A stretch of 64,000 nucleotides of DNA from CAILHX01 sp046155285 (GTDB lineage: Bacteria > Pseudomonadota > Gammaproteobacteria > Burkholderiales > Methylophilaceae): positions 53,874-117,873 of the forward strand of contig JBJXEA010000009.1 of NCBI GenBank assembly GCA_046155285.1. The letters run 5' to 3'. The position numbers and the translations under genes were made by a program. Positions 1 to 7,053 of this stretch are shown piece by piece; position 1 is the stretch's first letter; each line of letters begins with the position of its first letter. The notes under the pieces are model-generated. The model worked only from the letters and a program-made list of their open reading frames with translations, did not search any database and was not told the DNA's origin.

Positions 1-675
1 AAATTTGAGCAGGCACAAGGCGGCACGTTGCTGCTGGACGAAATCTCGGAAATGCCGCTAGCGCTGCAAGCCAAGTTGCTGCGCGTGTTGCAAGAGCGCG
101 AAGTGGAGCGTGTCGGCGGCAACAAGCCCATCTCTTTGGACGTGCGTATCCTTGCCACCTCTAACCGCGACATGAAATCCGAAGTGGCTAAACATGCCTT
201 CCGCGAAGACCTTTATTACCGTTTGAATGTGTTCCCGCTGCATATCGCACCGCTAAGAGAGCGCTTGCAAGACATCCTGCCGCTGGCGCGCCATTTTCTG
301 GCTGAAATGGCCAGCAGCATGGGACGCAGCAATATGCAGTTCTCCGCCGGAGCTGAACAGGCTCTGTTGGGTTATTCTTGGCCAGGCAACGCACGCGAGA
401 TGGAAAACGTGGTGCAACGCGCGGTTATTTTAGCGAGCAATGACTTGGTCGCACCAGAACACCTGCATCTACCTAACGTCACCTCCACGGCCACCACGGC
501 GGATGACGCGCCAGCGCCAGATAATCCCGCTAACGGCTTAAAGTCATTGGAAAAAGCGCATATAATGAACACCTTGGCATCGGTTAACGGCTCGCGTAAA
601 CTGGCCGCGCAGAAGCTGGGAATGAGTGAGCGGACGTTGCGGCATAAGTTGCAGCACTACCGCGAAGGCACGTAG
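1..675 (+). CDS. Sigma-54 dependent response regulator, C-terminal part (FleR/FlrC-like)
   Basis: The gene is already open at base 1, so only the last 224 residues are visible. They hold the second half of the AAA+ sigma-54 interaction domain (Walker B GGTLLLDE at visible residues 7-14, then the FREDLYYRLNVFPL and SWPGNAREMENVVQRA stretches of this family) and a C-terminal Fis-type helix-turn-helix ending in MSERTLRHKLQHYREGT. The family binds enhancer-like sites and drives open complex formation by sigma-54 RNA polymerase. A sigma-54 promoter and fliE follow immediately, so a flagellar regulator of the FleR/FlrC type is the best inference; the receiver domain that would confirm it lies outside the window. 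Confidence 0.85.
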   Translation, partial: KFEQAQGGTLLLDEISEMPLALQAKLLRVLQEREVERVGGNKPISLDVRILATSNRDMKSEVAKHAFREDLYYRLNVFPLHIAPLRERLQDILPLARHFLAEMASSMGRSNMQFSAGAEQALLGYSWPGNAREMENVVQRAVILASNDLVAPEHLHLPNVTSTATTADDAPAPDNPANGLKSLEKAHIMNTLASVNGSRKLAAQKLGMSERTLRHKLQHYREGT

Positions 676-689
676 TAATGATTTCTAGG

Positions 690-828
690 GTGCTTCTAAA
701 AATTTAAGCCTCTAAGGCAGGCAAGGCGCACGGAGCGCAGGAACCGGAATGTATGTTGTATAACATGAGGATTCCGAGCACCGCGCAACGCCGTATGGCA
801 ACGAGACTTAAGGCTTTTAGAAGTGTCA
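690..828. repeat. About 140 bp imperfect inverted repeat element
   Basis: The outer ends carry inverted copies of TTCTAAAA followed by AAGCCT-like bases (694-711 against 808-823). The centre can fold at CGGAATGTATGTT and AACATGAGGATTCCG around 745-775. It has no coding capacity and sits between the regulator gene and the fliE promoter. It has the form of a non-autonomous palindromic element; only this copy is seen in the window, so its dispersal in the genome is inference. Confidence 0.55.
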
Positions 829-834
829 TAAAAG

Positions 835-851
835 TTGGAACGGGAATTGCT
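835..851 (+). promoter_or_regulatory. Sigma-54 (-24/-12) promoter for fliE
   Basis: TTGGAACGGGAATTGCT has GG at 837-838 and GC at 849-850 with exactly ten bases between, matching the sigma-54 pattern TGGCAC-N5-TTGC except for one base in the -24 element. Transcription would begin near 862, leaving a leader of about 54 bases before fliE. The gene just upstream encodes a sigma-54 activator of flagellar type, which fits. Confidence 0.8.
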
Positions 852-915
852 TATGTATACCCGAGAAGTATTTGATTAAGCCATGTGGCTAATCATGTAA
901 TTAGCGAGAAATGTA

Positions 916-1233
916 ATGAATACAACAGGAATAGACCAGTTACTCAGTCAACTTACCGCCACCGCGGCAGCTGCCGCTGGCAAAAGTCAGCCGCAACCGG
1001 TTACCGGAGCGGCAGATTTTGCCGGAGTGCTTAAGGACGCAGTAGAGCATGTGCGTACCGTGCAAAACAGTGCTGGTGCAAAATCCGAAGATTTTCAGTT
1101 GGGTAAACCCGGTGCCAACGTGCAAGAAGTCATGGTCTCGCTGCAAAAAGCCAGCCTATCCTTCCAAACCATGGTGCAAGTGCGTAACAAGCTTACCGCT
1201 GCATATCAGGACGTAATGAATATGCAGGTATAG
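916..1233 (+). CDS. fliE: Flagellar hook-basal body protein FliE
   Basis: 105 residues, the usual length for FliE. The protein is alanine-rich at the N-terminus and has the conserved C-terminal helical part VQEVMVSLQKASLSFQTMVQVRNKLTAAY-like (residues about 70-100) that is diagnostic of the family. FliE links the MS ring to the proximal rod in the basal body. It is preceded by a sigma-54 promoter and followed directly by an intrinsic terminator and by genes on the opposite strand, so here it is a single-gene unit and not the first gene of a fliEFGHIJ operon; the rest of the flagellar genes must lie to the left or elsewhere. Confidence 0.93.
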   Translation: MNTTGIDQLLSQLTATAAAAAGKSQPQPVTGAADFAGVLKDAVEHVRTVQNSAGAKSEDFQLGKPGANVQEVMVSLQKASLSFQTMVQVRNKLTAAYQDVMNMQV

Positions 1234-1253
1234 TTTTACGTAGAACAACAAGA

Positions 1254-1284
1254 AAAGAAAAAGGCCGCGAAAGCGGCTTTTTTC
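1254..1284 (+). terminator. Intrinsic terminator of fliE
   Basis: A GCCGC-GAAA-GCGGC stem flanked by A-rich bases on the left and a run of T on the right begins about 20 bases after the fliE stop. Confidence 0.8.
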
Positions 1285-1522
1285 TTTGTGGCGCTGGCAT
1301 ATCTCGTATGCCAGCCATATATTCCATAGCCTCTTCTAGGAGAAAGCTAGGTTCGTCATTCTCGCCTAGACGGGAATCTAGTCAAGCGTTCAATGTCACG
1401 GCTTTTTCACTTTGGCAAACCCCAAAACCGAGGGGGTGCCTCTAAGTAAGCTCTTTCTTTGTCTTGTCTAAAGGTGAGCAACCAAAGCATAAAGCCACCC
1501 TACGCACTGTTGTAGCTGCAGC
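1285..1522. other. Noncoding stretch with a GTCATTC...GGGAAT repeat
   Basis: No supported gene. Bases 1354-1388 (CGTCATTCTCG ... CGGGAATCTAGTCAAGC) resemble the start of the element at 40909 (CGTCATTCCCG ... CGGGAATCCAGTCAAGC), so this is a diverged copy of the same dispersed palindromic repeat. Confidence 0.5.
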
Positions 1523-2122
1523 CTACTTAATTGACCGTCTCTCCAGCATCGCTTGCGCCAGCGTCCCCACATCTACATGCTCAATCTCGCCGCCCATCGG
1601 CAATCCACGGGCGATGCGGCTCACTTTCAAGCTTCGCGCTTTCAGCAGCTCACCCACATAATGCGCTGTAGCTTCGCCTTCTACGGTGTAGTTGGTCGCT
1701 AAAATGACTTCAGTCACTTCCCCGTCTTGGGCGCGTTTCAGCAGGCGATCCAGATGAATCTCCTTAGGACCTACGCCGTCCAGCGGTGACAAGCGTCCCA
1801 TCAGCACAAAATACATGCCGGAGTAGCTTTGGGTTTGCTCCATCATCAGCAAGTCGGTGGGCATTTCTACCACGCACAGCAGTTGCGCGTCACGTTTGCC
1901 GGAGGCGCATAAATCGCAAGTTTCAGTCTCGCTAAAATTGTTGCATTTGTGGCAATGGTGGATGACCTCCAGCGCGTTATTCAAGCTCTGCGCCAAGCTT
2001 TGAGCGCCAGCACGGTCACGTTGCAGCAGGTGATAGGCCATGCGCTGCGCGGACTTAGGGCCAACGCTGGGTAGGCAGCGCAGCGCTTCGATGAGGCGCT
2101 CTAATGCTGTTGGGTTTTGCAT
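1523..2122 (-). CDS. recR: Recombination mediator RecR
   Basis: 199 residues. The N-terminal helix-hairpin-helix part (LPSVGPKSAQRMAYHLL) is followed by a four-cysteine zinc finger (Cys57, Cys60, Cys69, Cys72), a Toprim domain and the C-terminal GGEIEHVDVGTLAQA segment. RecR works with RecO/RecF to load RecA at gaps. I start it at ATG 2122 and not at the in-frame TTG three bases earlier. The ybaB-recR pair with dnaX upstream, all on the minus strand, is a widely conserved order and likely one transcript; only five bases separate the ybaB stop from this start. Confidence 0.96.
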   Translation of the reverse strand: MQNPTALERLIEALRCLPSVGPKSAQRMAYHLLQRDRAGAQSLAQSLNNALEVIHHCHKCNNFSETETCDLCASGKRDAQLLCVVEMPTDLLMMEQTQSYSGMYFVLMGRLSPLDGVGPKEIHLDRLLKRAQDGEVTEVILATNYTVEGEATAHYVGELLKARSLKVSRIARGLPMGGEIEHVDVGTLAQAMLERRSIK

Positions 2123-2127
2123 CAAAA

Positions 2128-2454
2128 CTAGAAGGGCATTTTCATGCCCGGTGGTAGTTGCATCCCCGCTGTGGCTTTGCCCATTTTTTCTTGTGAGGCG
2201 GCTTCCACCTTGCGCACCGCGTCATTGATGGCGAGCGTGATAAGGTCTTCCAGCATTTCTTTGTCGTCAGACATCAGGCTGGCATCCAGATTGACGCGCT
2301 TGACTTCGTGTTTGCCGCTCATCAGCACTGTCACCAAACCGTTGCTGGCTGTGCCTTCTACCTCCATTTGCGCGAGTTCTTCTTGCGCTTTTTTCATGTT
2401 GTCTTGCATGGTTTGCGCCTGCTTCATCAGGTTGCCTAGGCCGCCTTTCATCAT
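2128..2454 (-). CDS. ybaB: YbaB/EbfC family nucleoid-associated protein
   Basis: 108 residues with the family's MKGGLGNLMKQAQ N-terminus and a C-terminal PPGMKMPF tail. These small dimeric proteins bind DNA and sit between dnaX and recR in many bacteria, as they do here. An AGGAG ribosome site lies nine bases before the first of two adjacent ATG codons; either could be used. The gap to dnaX is only 12 bases, so co-transcription with dnaX and recR is likely. Confidence 0.94.
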   Translation of the reverse strand: MMKGGLGNLMKQAQTMQDNMKKAQEELAQMEVEGTASNGLVTVLMSGKHEVKRVNLDASLMSDDKEMLEDLITLAINDAVRKVEAASQEKMGKATAGMQLPPGMKMPF

Positions 2455-2466
2455 TTTGCTTTGCTC

Positions 2467-4038
2467 CTATTGGATGGGTTTGATGCTGGATGGGATAACC
2501 GTTGCCTTGAAGATTTCTTTCATGTCTTGTACAAACTTGTCTCCCTGCAAAGATTCCTCGGCGCTGGCTTGTCGTGTGGCTTTTTCCTCGGATATTTGCG
2601 CGGCAGGCGTGGCGATTGCGTCATCCGCGGCGGCTTCCAGATTTACTTTGAGCGATGCGCCAAAGCGCTCTTTTAGCGCGGTTTTGAGGACGTCTTGATA
2701 TTGCAGCAAATGTTTGTGGATTTGCGGAACCTGTAAAGAAATACTGTTCTCATCGTGCGTAATCAAAGCGCAGTTTTGCGCCAGATTTTTGCAGAATCCG
2801 GGTTTGAGGCTATCAGAAAAGCTGCGCCAATCGCCACTGAATGGGCTGACGGTAACAGGGGCGATGGCTACGCTGCTGGCGGCGGCAGGTGTTGCCATCA
2901 TTGGTTTGCTCACGGGCGCTACGTTTTGCACTGTGTGGCTGACAGCAGCCGTGTTACTCGGCGCAAACGCCAGCATACGCAGCAAGCTCATGTTAAATCC
3001 CGCAAACTCATCCGGTGCTAGGCTCAAGTCGCGCCGCCCCAGCGTGGCAATTTGGTAATAAAGCTGTATGTCTTCTGCACTGATTTTTTGTGCCAAACCT
3101 AGCAGACGGTCGCGTTCCGGTAAATCGCTAGTGATGACTTCCGGCATGGTTTGGGCGAGGGCGATTTGGTGCAGTAGGCCAGCCAAGTCTTGTAGCGCGG
3201 CTTCAAACGATAAGCTGCGCTCTTCCATGATTTCTGCTTGCTTCAGCAACGCCGCGCCGTCGCTGGCAACCAGCGCTTCCAGCAGATTAAACAAATAATC
3301 CTGATCTATTGCGCCCAGCATGGCGCGCACTTCCGCCTCGTTCACGCTACCCGCGCCGTAAGCAATGGCTTGGTCGAGCAGCGATAGCGCATCGCGCATA
3401 CTGCCTTCTGCGGCGCGGGCAATCAGGTTGAGCGCGGTGTTGTCGGCGCTGATGTTTTCCTCTTGCAACACAGCGGTCAAATGCATGGCGATGTTGCTCG
3501 GTACCATCTGCTTGAGGTTGAACTGCAAGCAGCGCGACAGTACGGTGACTGGCACTTTTTGCGGATCGGTAGTGGCGAGGATGAACTTTACATGCGCGGG
3601 TGGCTCTTCCAGCGTTTTCAACATGGCGTTGAAGGCGCTGCGCGACAGCATGTGCACTTCGTCTATGATGTACACCTTAAATCGGCCTGCGGTCGGCGCG
3701 TATTGGGCGTTATCCAGCAAGTCGCGCATGGCATCAACCTGAGTATTAGATGCCGCGTCCACCTCCAGCAAATCCACAAAACGGCCTTTATCTATCTCGG
3801 TACAAGCGGCGCATACACCGCAGGGCGTTGAGGTAATGCCGGTCTCGCAATTGAGCGCTTTGGCGATGATGCGGGCGAGGGTGGTTTTACCTACGCCGCG
3901 TGTGCCGGTGAAGAGATAAGCGTGGTGCAGACGTTGCTGTTCTAAAGCGTTGGTTAATGCGCGAACGACGTGTTCTTGCCCAACTACCTGAGCAAAAGTT
4001 TTAGGCCGCCATTTACGCGCAAGAACTTGATAACTCAT
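2467..4038 (-). CDS. dnaX: DNA polymerase III subunits gamma/tau
   Basis: 523 residues. The N-terminus MSYQVLARKWRPKTF is the family start. A Walker A (GTRGVGKTT) lies near residue 45, the cysteine zinc site (CETGITSTPCGVCAAC) near 65-80, the IIDEVHMLS Walker B near 125, and a C-terminal tau region of low complexity follows. It is the clamp-loader ATPase. An upstream in-frame ATG at 4083 would add 15 residues, but it lies inside the ffs RNA gene and the added residues are not family-like, so I use 4038. The C-terminal tau part is shorter than in E. coli (643 residues). I saw no A-rich slippery site of the E. coli kind. Confidence 0.95.
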   Translation of the reverse strand: MSYQVLARKWRPKTFAQVVGQEHVVRALTNALEQQRLHHAYLFTGTRGVGKTTLARIIAKALNCETGITSTPCGVCAACTEIDKGRFVDLLEVDAASNTQVDAMRDLLDNAQYAPTAGRFKVYIIDEVHMLSRSAFNAMLKTLEEPPAHVKFILATTDPQKVPVTVLSRCLQFNLKQMVPSNIAMHLTAVLQEENISADNTALNLIARAAEGSMRDALSLLDQAIAYGAGSVNEAEVRAMLGAIDQDYLFNLLEALVASDGAALLKQAEIMEERSLSFEAALQDLAGLLHQIALAQTMPEVITSDLPERDRLLGLAQKISAEDIQLYYQIATLGRRDLSLAPDEFAGFNMSLLRMLAFAPSNTAAVSHTVQNVAPVSKPMMATPAAASSVAIAPVTVSPFSGDWRSFSDSLKPGFCKNLAQNCALITHDENSISLQVPQIHKHLLQYQDVLKTALKERFGASLKVNLEAAADDAIATPAAQISEEKATRQASAEESLQGDKFVQDMKEIFKATVIPSSIKPIQ

Positions 4039-4060
4039 AAGAGACACGCTGATATTGAAA

Positions 4061-4159
4061 GGGGCGAGCCTAACCCCCGGCACTTGCAGATGATAACTGT
4101 GGCTGCTTGCTTCCGCATCTGACCAGATTGGCTACCCTGCAATGCGGGGAGGCCCGCCG
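4061..4159 (-). ncRNA. ffs: 4.5S RNA, bacterial signal recognition particle RNA
   Basis: On the minus strand the conserved SRP domain reads GGTCAGATGCGGAAGCAAGC then AGCCA: a GGAA tetraloop closed by TGC/GCA with the symmetric CAG/AGCAG internal loop recognised by Ffh. The ends pair: GGCGGGCCT at the 5' side (4158-4150) with AGGCTCGCC at the 3' side (4071-4063). The length of about 99 nt fits the short gammaproteobacterial/betaproteobacterial type. The gene ends about 22 bases before the dnaX start on the same strand, a neighbourhood common for ffs. Confidence 0.9.
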
Positions 4160-4377
4160 AGTGCATTTTAACTTATCTCGCTAAAAGACGTGCGTCACAT
4201 TTGAATTATTGCCAGAGTAATGAGCGGCATTGAAAATAAAAATGCTCAAACCATTCTTTATGTTTGACTGTATATTTCGATGGATATATTCTCTTGTGTA
4301 TATTGAGCGTCAATATATTGCGCCAGTAAAAGTAATTCGTTAGTCATTCATTCAAATAATTTTTTGAGGAGCGCATC
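4160..4377. other. Divergent promoter region between ffs and the aldehyde dehydrogenase gene
   Basis: AT-rich, 218 bases. On the minus strand TTAAAAT lies about eight bases before the ffs 5' end and may be its -10 box. Towards the aldehyde dehydrogenase no convincing sigma-70 or sigma-54 pair was found; a strong GAGGAGCG ribosome site stands at 4365-4372. Confidence 0.4.
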
Positions 4378-5901
4378 ATGGGTTTGATGGAAAGTTTAAG
4401 CGGTTTGGGCATTAAGAGTCCTTACAAGTCTAAGTATGAAAACTTTATCGGCGGCAAGTGGACAGCGCCAGTGGACGGTCAGTATTTCGATAACATCAGT
4501 CCGGTTACCGGCAAGGTGTTCTGCCAAATAGCGCGCTCTAACGAAAAAGACATCAACCTGGCGCTGGATGCCGCCCACGCTGCCAAAGACGCTTGGGGCA
4601 AGACCTCCTACACCGAGCGCGCGATTATCCTGAATAAAATCGCCGATGTCATGGAAACCAATCTGGAAACCATCGCCATCGCCGAGACCATAGACAACGG
4701 CAAGCCGCTGCGTGAAACCACGTTTGCAGATATTCCTTTGGCTATTGATCACTTCCGCTACTTTGCCGGTTGCATCCGTGCCCAGGAAGGCTCGATTGCA
4801 GAGATTGACCACAACACCATGGCTTATCACTTCCATGAGCCTTTAGGCGTGGTAGGTCAAATTATTCCTTGGAACTTCCCAATTTTGATGGCCGTATGGA
4901 AACTGGCTCCAGCCTTGGCTGCTGGCAATTGCGTCGTACTCAAACCGGCCGAACAAACACCCGCTTCGATTCTGATCGTGATGGAATTGATTAGTCACCT
5001 ACTGCCAGCGGGCGTACTCAACATCGTTAACGGTTTTGGTCTGGAAGCAGGCAAGCCACTGGCCAGTTCCAGCCGCATCGCTAAGATCGCCTTCACCGGT
5101 GAAACCACCACTGGCCGCTTGATTATGCAATACGCTTCGCAAAACATTATTCCAGTCACGCTGGAACTGGGCGGCAAGTCACCTAATGTTTTCTTTGAAG
5201 ACGTGATGGATGCTGATGATGCCTATTTCGACAAATGTCTGGAAGGCTTTGCCATGTTCGCGCTGAACCAAGGCGAAGTCTGCACCTGCCCATCACGTGC
5301 ATTGATTCAAGAGTCTATCTATGACAAGTTCATCGAACGCGCCATCAAGCGCGTGCAAGCCATCAAGCAAGGCAGTCCTCTGGACATGACCACCATGATA
5401 GGTGCGCAAGCTTCTATGGAGCAATTGGAGAAGATTCTTTCCTACATCAAACTGGGTCAAGAAGAAGGCGCTCAGTTGCTGACAGGTGGCCAACAAACTA
5501 AGCACGCCGGCGAGTTTGCCGACGGTTACTACGTCACGCCTACCGTGTTCAAAGGCCACAACAAAATGCGCATCTTCCAAGAAGAAATCTTCGGGCCAGT
5601 GTTGTCTGTGACCACCTTCAAGGACGAAGCCGAAGCCTTGGCAATCGCCAATGACACACTGTACGGTTTGGGCGCTGGTGTGTGGACGCGTGACGGTAGT
5701 CGTGCGCATCGCATGGGTCGCGGCATTCAAGCGGGTCGCGTATGGACGAATTGCTACCATCTGTACCCAGCCCACGCTGCGTTTGGCGGCTACAAGCAAT
5801 CCGGAATCGGCCGTGAAAATCACAAGATGATGCTGGATCACTATCAACAAACCAAGAACCTGTTGGTGAGCTATAGCCCTAACGCATTGGGTTTCTTCTA
5901 A
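4378..5901 (+). CDS. NAD-dependent aldehyde dehydrogenase (AldB/ExaC/AcoD type)
   Basis: 507 residues, the usual length. The nucleophile is Cys302 in NQGEVCTCPSR, the signature of the AldB/ExaC/AcoD subgroup with a second cysteine (304) two residues on; Glu263 in LELGGKSPN is the general base and IIPWNFP the cofactor segment. The family oxidises small aliphatic aldehydes such as acetaldehyde or chloroacetaldehyde to the acid with NAD(P). A DUF779 gene follows, a known partner of this subgroup, and a tungsten-type aldehyde oxidoreductase operon comes next, so the region is devoted to aldehyde removal. The exact substrate cannot be read from sequence. Confidence 0.93.
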   Translation: MGLMESLSGLGIKSPYKSKYENFIGGKWTAPVDGQYFDNISPVTGKVFCQIARSNEKDINLALDAAHAAKDAWGKTSYTERAIILNKIADVMETNLETIAIAETIDNGKPLRETTFADIPLAIDHFRYFAGCIRAQEGSIAEIDHNTMAYHFHEPLGVVGQIIPWNFPILMAVWKLAPALAAGNCVVLKPAEQTPASILIVMELISHLLPAGVLNIVNGFGLEAGKPLASSSRIAKIAFTGETTTGRLIMQYASQNIIPVTLELGGKSPNVFFEDVMDADDAYFDKCLEGFAMFALNQGEVCTCPSRALIQESIYDKFIERAIKRVQAIKQGSPLDMTTMIGAQASMEQLEKILSYIKLGQEEGAQLLTGGQQTKHAGEFADGYYVTPTVFKGHNKMRIFQEEIFGPVLSVTTFKDEAEALAIANDTLYGLGAGVWTRDGSRAHRMGRGIQAGRVWTNCYHLYPAHAAFGGYKQSGIGRENHKMMLDHYQQTKNLLVSYSPNALGFF

Positions 5902-5910
5902 GCTGTTGAA

Positions 5911-5931
5911 GGCGGGGCACAATGCCCCGCC
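5911..5931 (+). terminator. Perfect 9-bp hairpin after the aldehyde dehydrogenase gene
   Basis: GGCGGGGCA, a CAA loop, and TGCCCCGCC. Only a weak T content follows, so it may work as a 3' end stabiliser or attenuator more than as a full terminator. One possible upstream ATG of the next gene (5922) lies inside its right arm. Confidence 0.5.
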
Positions 5932-5939
5932 TATTCCTT

Positions 5940-6323
5940 ATGTCAATACCTACCCGCGTTTCTGTGACCGATGCCGCGCTTGCACTCATTACTGAGCTGC
6001 AAGCTAAACACGGTAACTTGATGTTCCATCAGTCTGGCGGCTGCTGCGATGGCAGTGCGCCTATGTGCTATCCCGCAGGCGAGTTTTATCTGGGCGGCGC
6101 GGATGTCAAGCTGGGCGAAGTGGGAAACGTGCCGTTTTACATGAGCAAAAGCCAGTTTGCATACTGGGAACACACGCATTTAAGCCTAGATGCCATCCCC
6201 GGCAACGGCGGGCAATTCTCGCTGGAGCGCCCCACAGGTTTGCGTTTCATCATCCGTTCTCGTCTTTACAGCGACGACGAATGGGAGCAGTTAAAAGATC
6301 ATCCTGTCGAAAGCTGCGCTTAG
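5940..6323 (+). CDS. DUF779 family protein
   Basis: 127 residues from ATG 5940 (MSIPTRVSV). The family hallmark SGGCCDGSAPMCYP is at about residues 33-46, with a conserved FYMSKSQFAYWEHTHLSLD segment. The cysteine cluster suggests metal binding or redox chemistry, but the biochemical role of DUF779 is not established; the family is regularly found beside AldB/ExaC-type aldehyde dehydrogenases, as here. An ATG six codons upstream (5922) is in frame but buried in a strong hairpin and lacks a separate ribosome site, so I prefer 5940. Confidence 0.88.
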   Translation: MSIPTRVSVTDAALALITELQAKHGNLMFHQSGGCCDGSAPMCYPAGEFYLGGADVKLGEVGNVPFYMSKSQFAYWEHTHLSLDAIPGNGGQFSLERPTGLRFIIRSRLYSDDEWEQLKDHPVESCA

Positions 6324-6565
6324 TCTCCCCTCTCGTTTTACATCTCATCTTTAGCAATGCCCAGTGGGCACGCCATTGTCGTGCTATCTCTCTATTCTGA
6401 AGAGTCTTTCCGATATATACGGCCATATATAACACATTGATTTTAATGTGTTTTATTGAAAAATATAATCTATCTGAGTGTAGAATGCGGGCTGATAGTT
6501 GGCTACCCTACAGGGCAGCGCTATAAGGCGATCTAATAAAAGCTTTCTAACGAGGAGAGTTGTTC
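6324..6565. promoter_or_regulatory. Leader region of the AOR operon with a hairpin
   Basis: Noncoding. AACACATT (6431-6438) and AATGTGTT (6445-6452) form an 8-bp hairpin followed by TTATT, plausible as the terminator of the preceding unit. AT-rich bases with TATAAT-like sequence follow at about 6465-6471. A GAGGAGAG ribosome site at 6552-6559 belongs to the ferredoxin gene. I could not support a riboswitch here. Confidence 0.4.
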
Positions 6566-7039
6566 ATGTTGAAATCGTTACAAATCAATCCCGAAAAATG
6601 TACGGGCTGTTTGCAGTGCGAAATGGCTTGTTCTTACGAAAACGAAGGGGTGTTCAACACCTCTAAATCTCGCATCAAAGTATTCGAATTTCACCATGAA
6701 GGCCGCCAGGTTCCTTATACCTGCACCCAATGTGCTGAGGCTTGGTGTTTGCAGGCTTGTCCGGTGGATGCGATTAAGCTCAATCATGAAACTGGTGCCA
6801 AAATTGTGCTGGATGACGTGTGCGTGGGCTGCAAGGTTTGCACTATCGCCTGCCCATTCGGCACCATTAATTACAACCACGATACCGGCAAGGTGATGAA
6901 GTGCGACCTGTGCGGCGGCGACCCAGAATGTGCCACCGCCTGCCCAACCGGCGCTATCACCTATGTGGATGCGGACTGGACCGGCCTAGACAAGATGCGT
7001 ATGTGGGCTGCCAAAACCGACACGCAACCAAGAGCCTAA
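6566..7039 (+). CDS. Four-cluster ferredoxin-like subunit of aldehyde oxidoreductase (AorA-like)
   Basis: 157 residues with 16 cysteines in four groups: CTGCLQCEMAC, CTQCAEAWCLQAC, CVGCKVCTIAC and CDLCGGDPECATAC, i.e. up to four [4Fe-4S] clusters of the polyferredoxin (HycB/DmsB) type. It should carry electrons between the AOR active subunit and the FAD subunit encoded downstream. A TTG two codons upstream (6560) overlaps the GAGGAGAG ribosome site, so ATG 6566 is the start. The order ferredoxin-AOR-FAD subunit-MoaD-like matches the multisubunit tungsten AOR operon described in Aromatoleum aromaticum. 14 bases separate it from the next gene. Confidence 0.88.
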   Translation: MLKSLQINPEKCTGCLQCEMACSYENEGVFNTSKSRIKVFEFHHEGRQVPYTCTQCAEAWCLQACPVDAIKLNHETGAKIVLDDVCVGCKVCTIACPFGTINYNHDTGKVMKCDLCGGDPECATACPTGAITYVDADWTGLDKMRMWAAKTDTQPRA

Positions 7040-7053
7040 AGGAGAAACATATC

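Noticed and set aside
2467..4038. Programmed frameshift site in dnaX giving a gamma form
   Set aside because: I looked for an A-AAA-AAG type slippery run with a downstream stem and saw none that convinced me.
4039..4083. 15-residue extension of DnaX
   Set aside because: It runs into the SRP RNA gene, and the family starts at MSYQVLARKWRP.
5293..5922. Long antisense frame over the aldehyde dehydrogenase gene
   Set aside because: Mirror of the real gene; composition is that of a reversed coding frame.
6489..6506. Sigma-54 promoter ahead of the AOR operon
   Set aside because: GG and GC spacing can be found but the -12 element is TTGGC and the -24 context does not match.
6324..6560. Molybdenum/tungsten cofactor riboswitch ahead of the AOR operon
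   Set aside because: No recognisable conserved Moco-motif sequence; the visible hairpin looks like a plain terminator.
6901..7053. N-terminal extension of the AOR gene
   Set aside because: It overlaps the ferredoxin gene in another frame, has no family similarity, and AAAGGAG stands just before ATG 7054.
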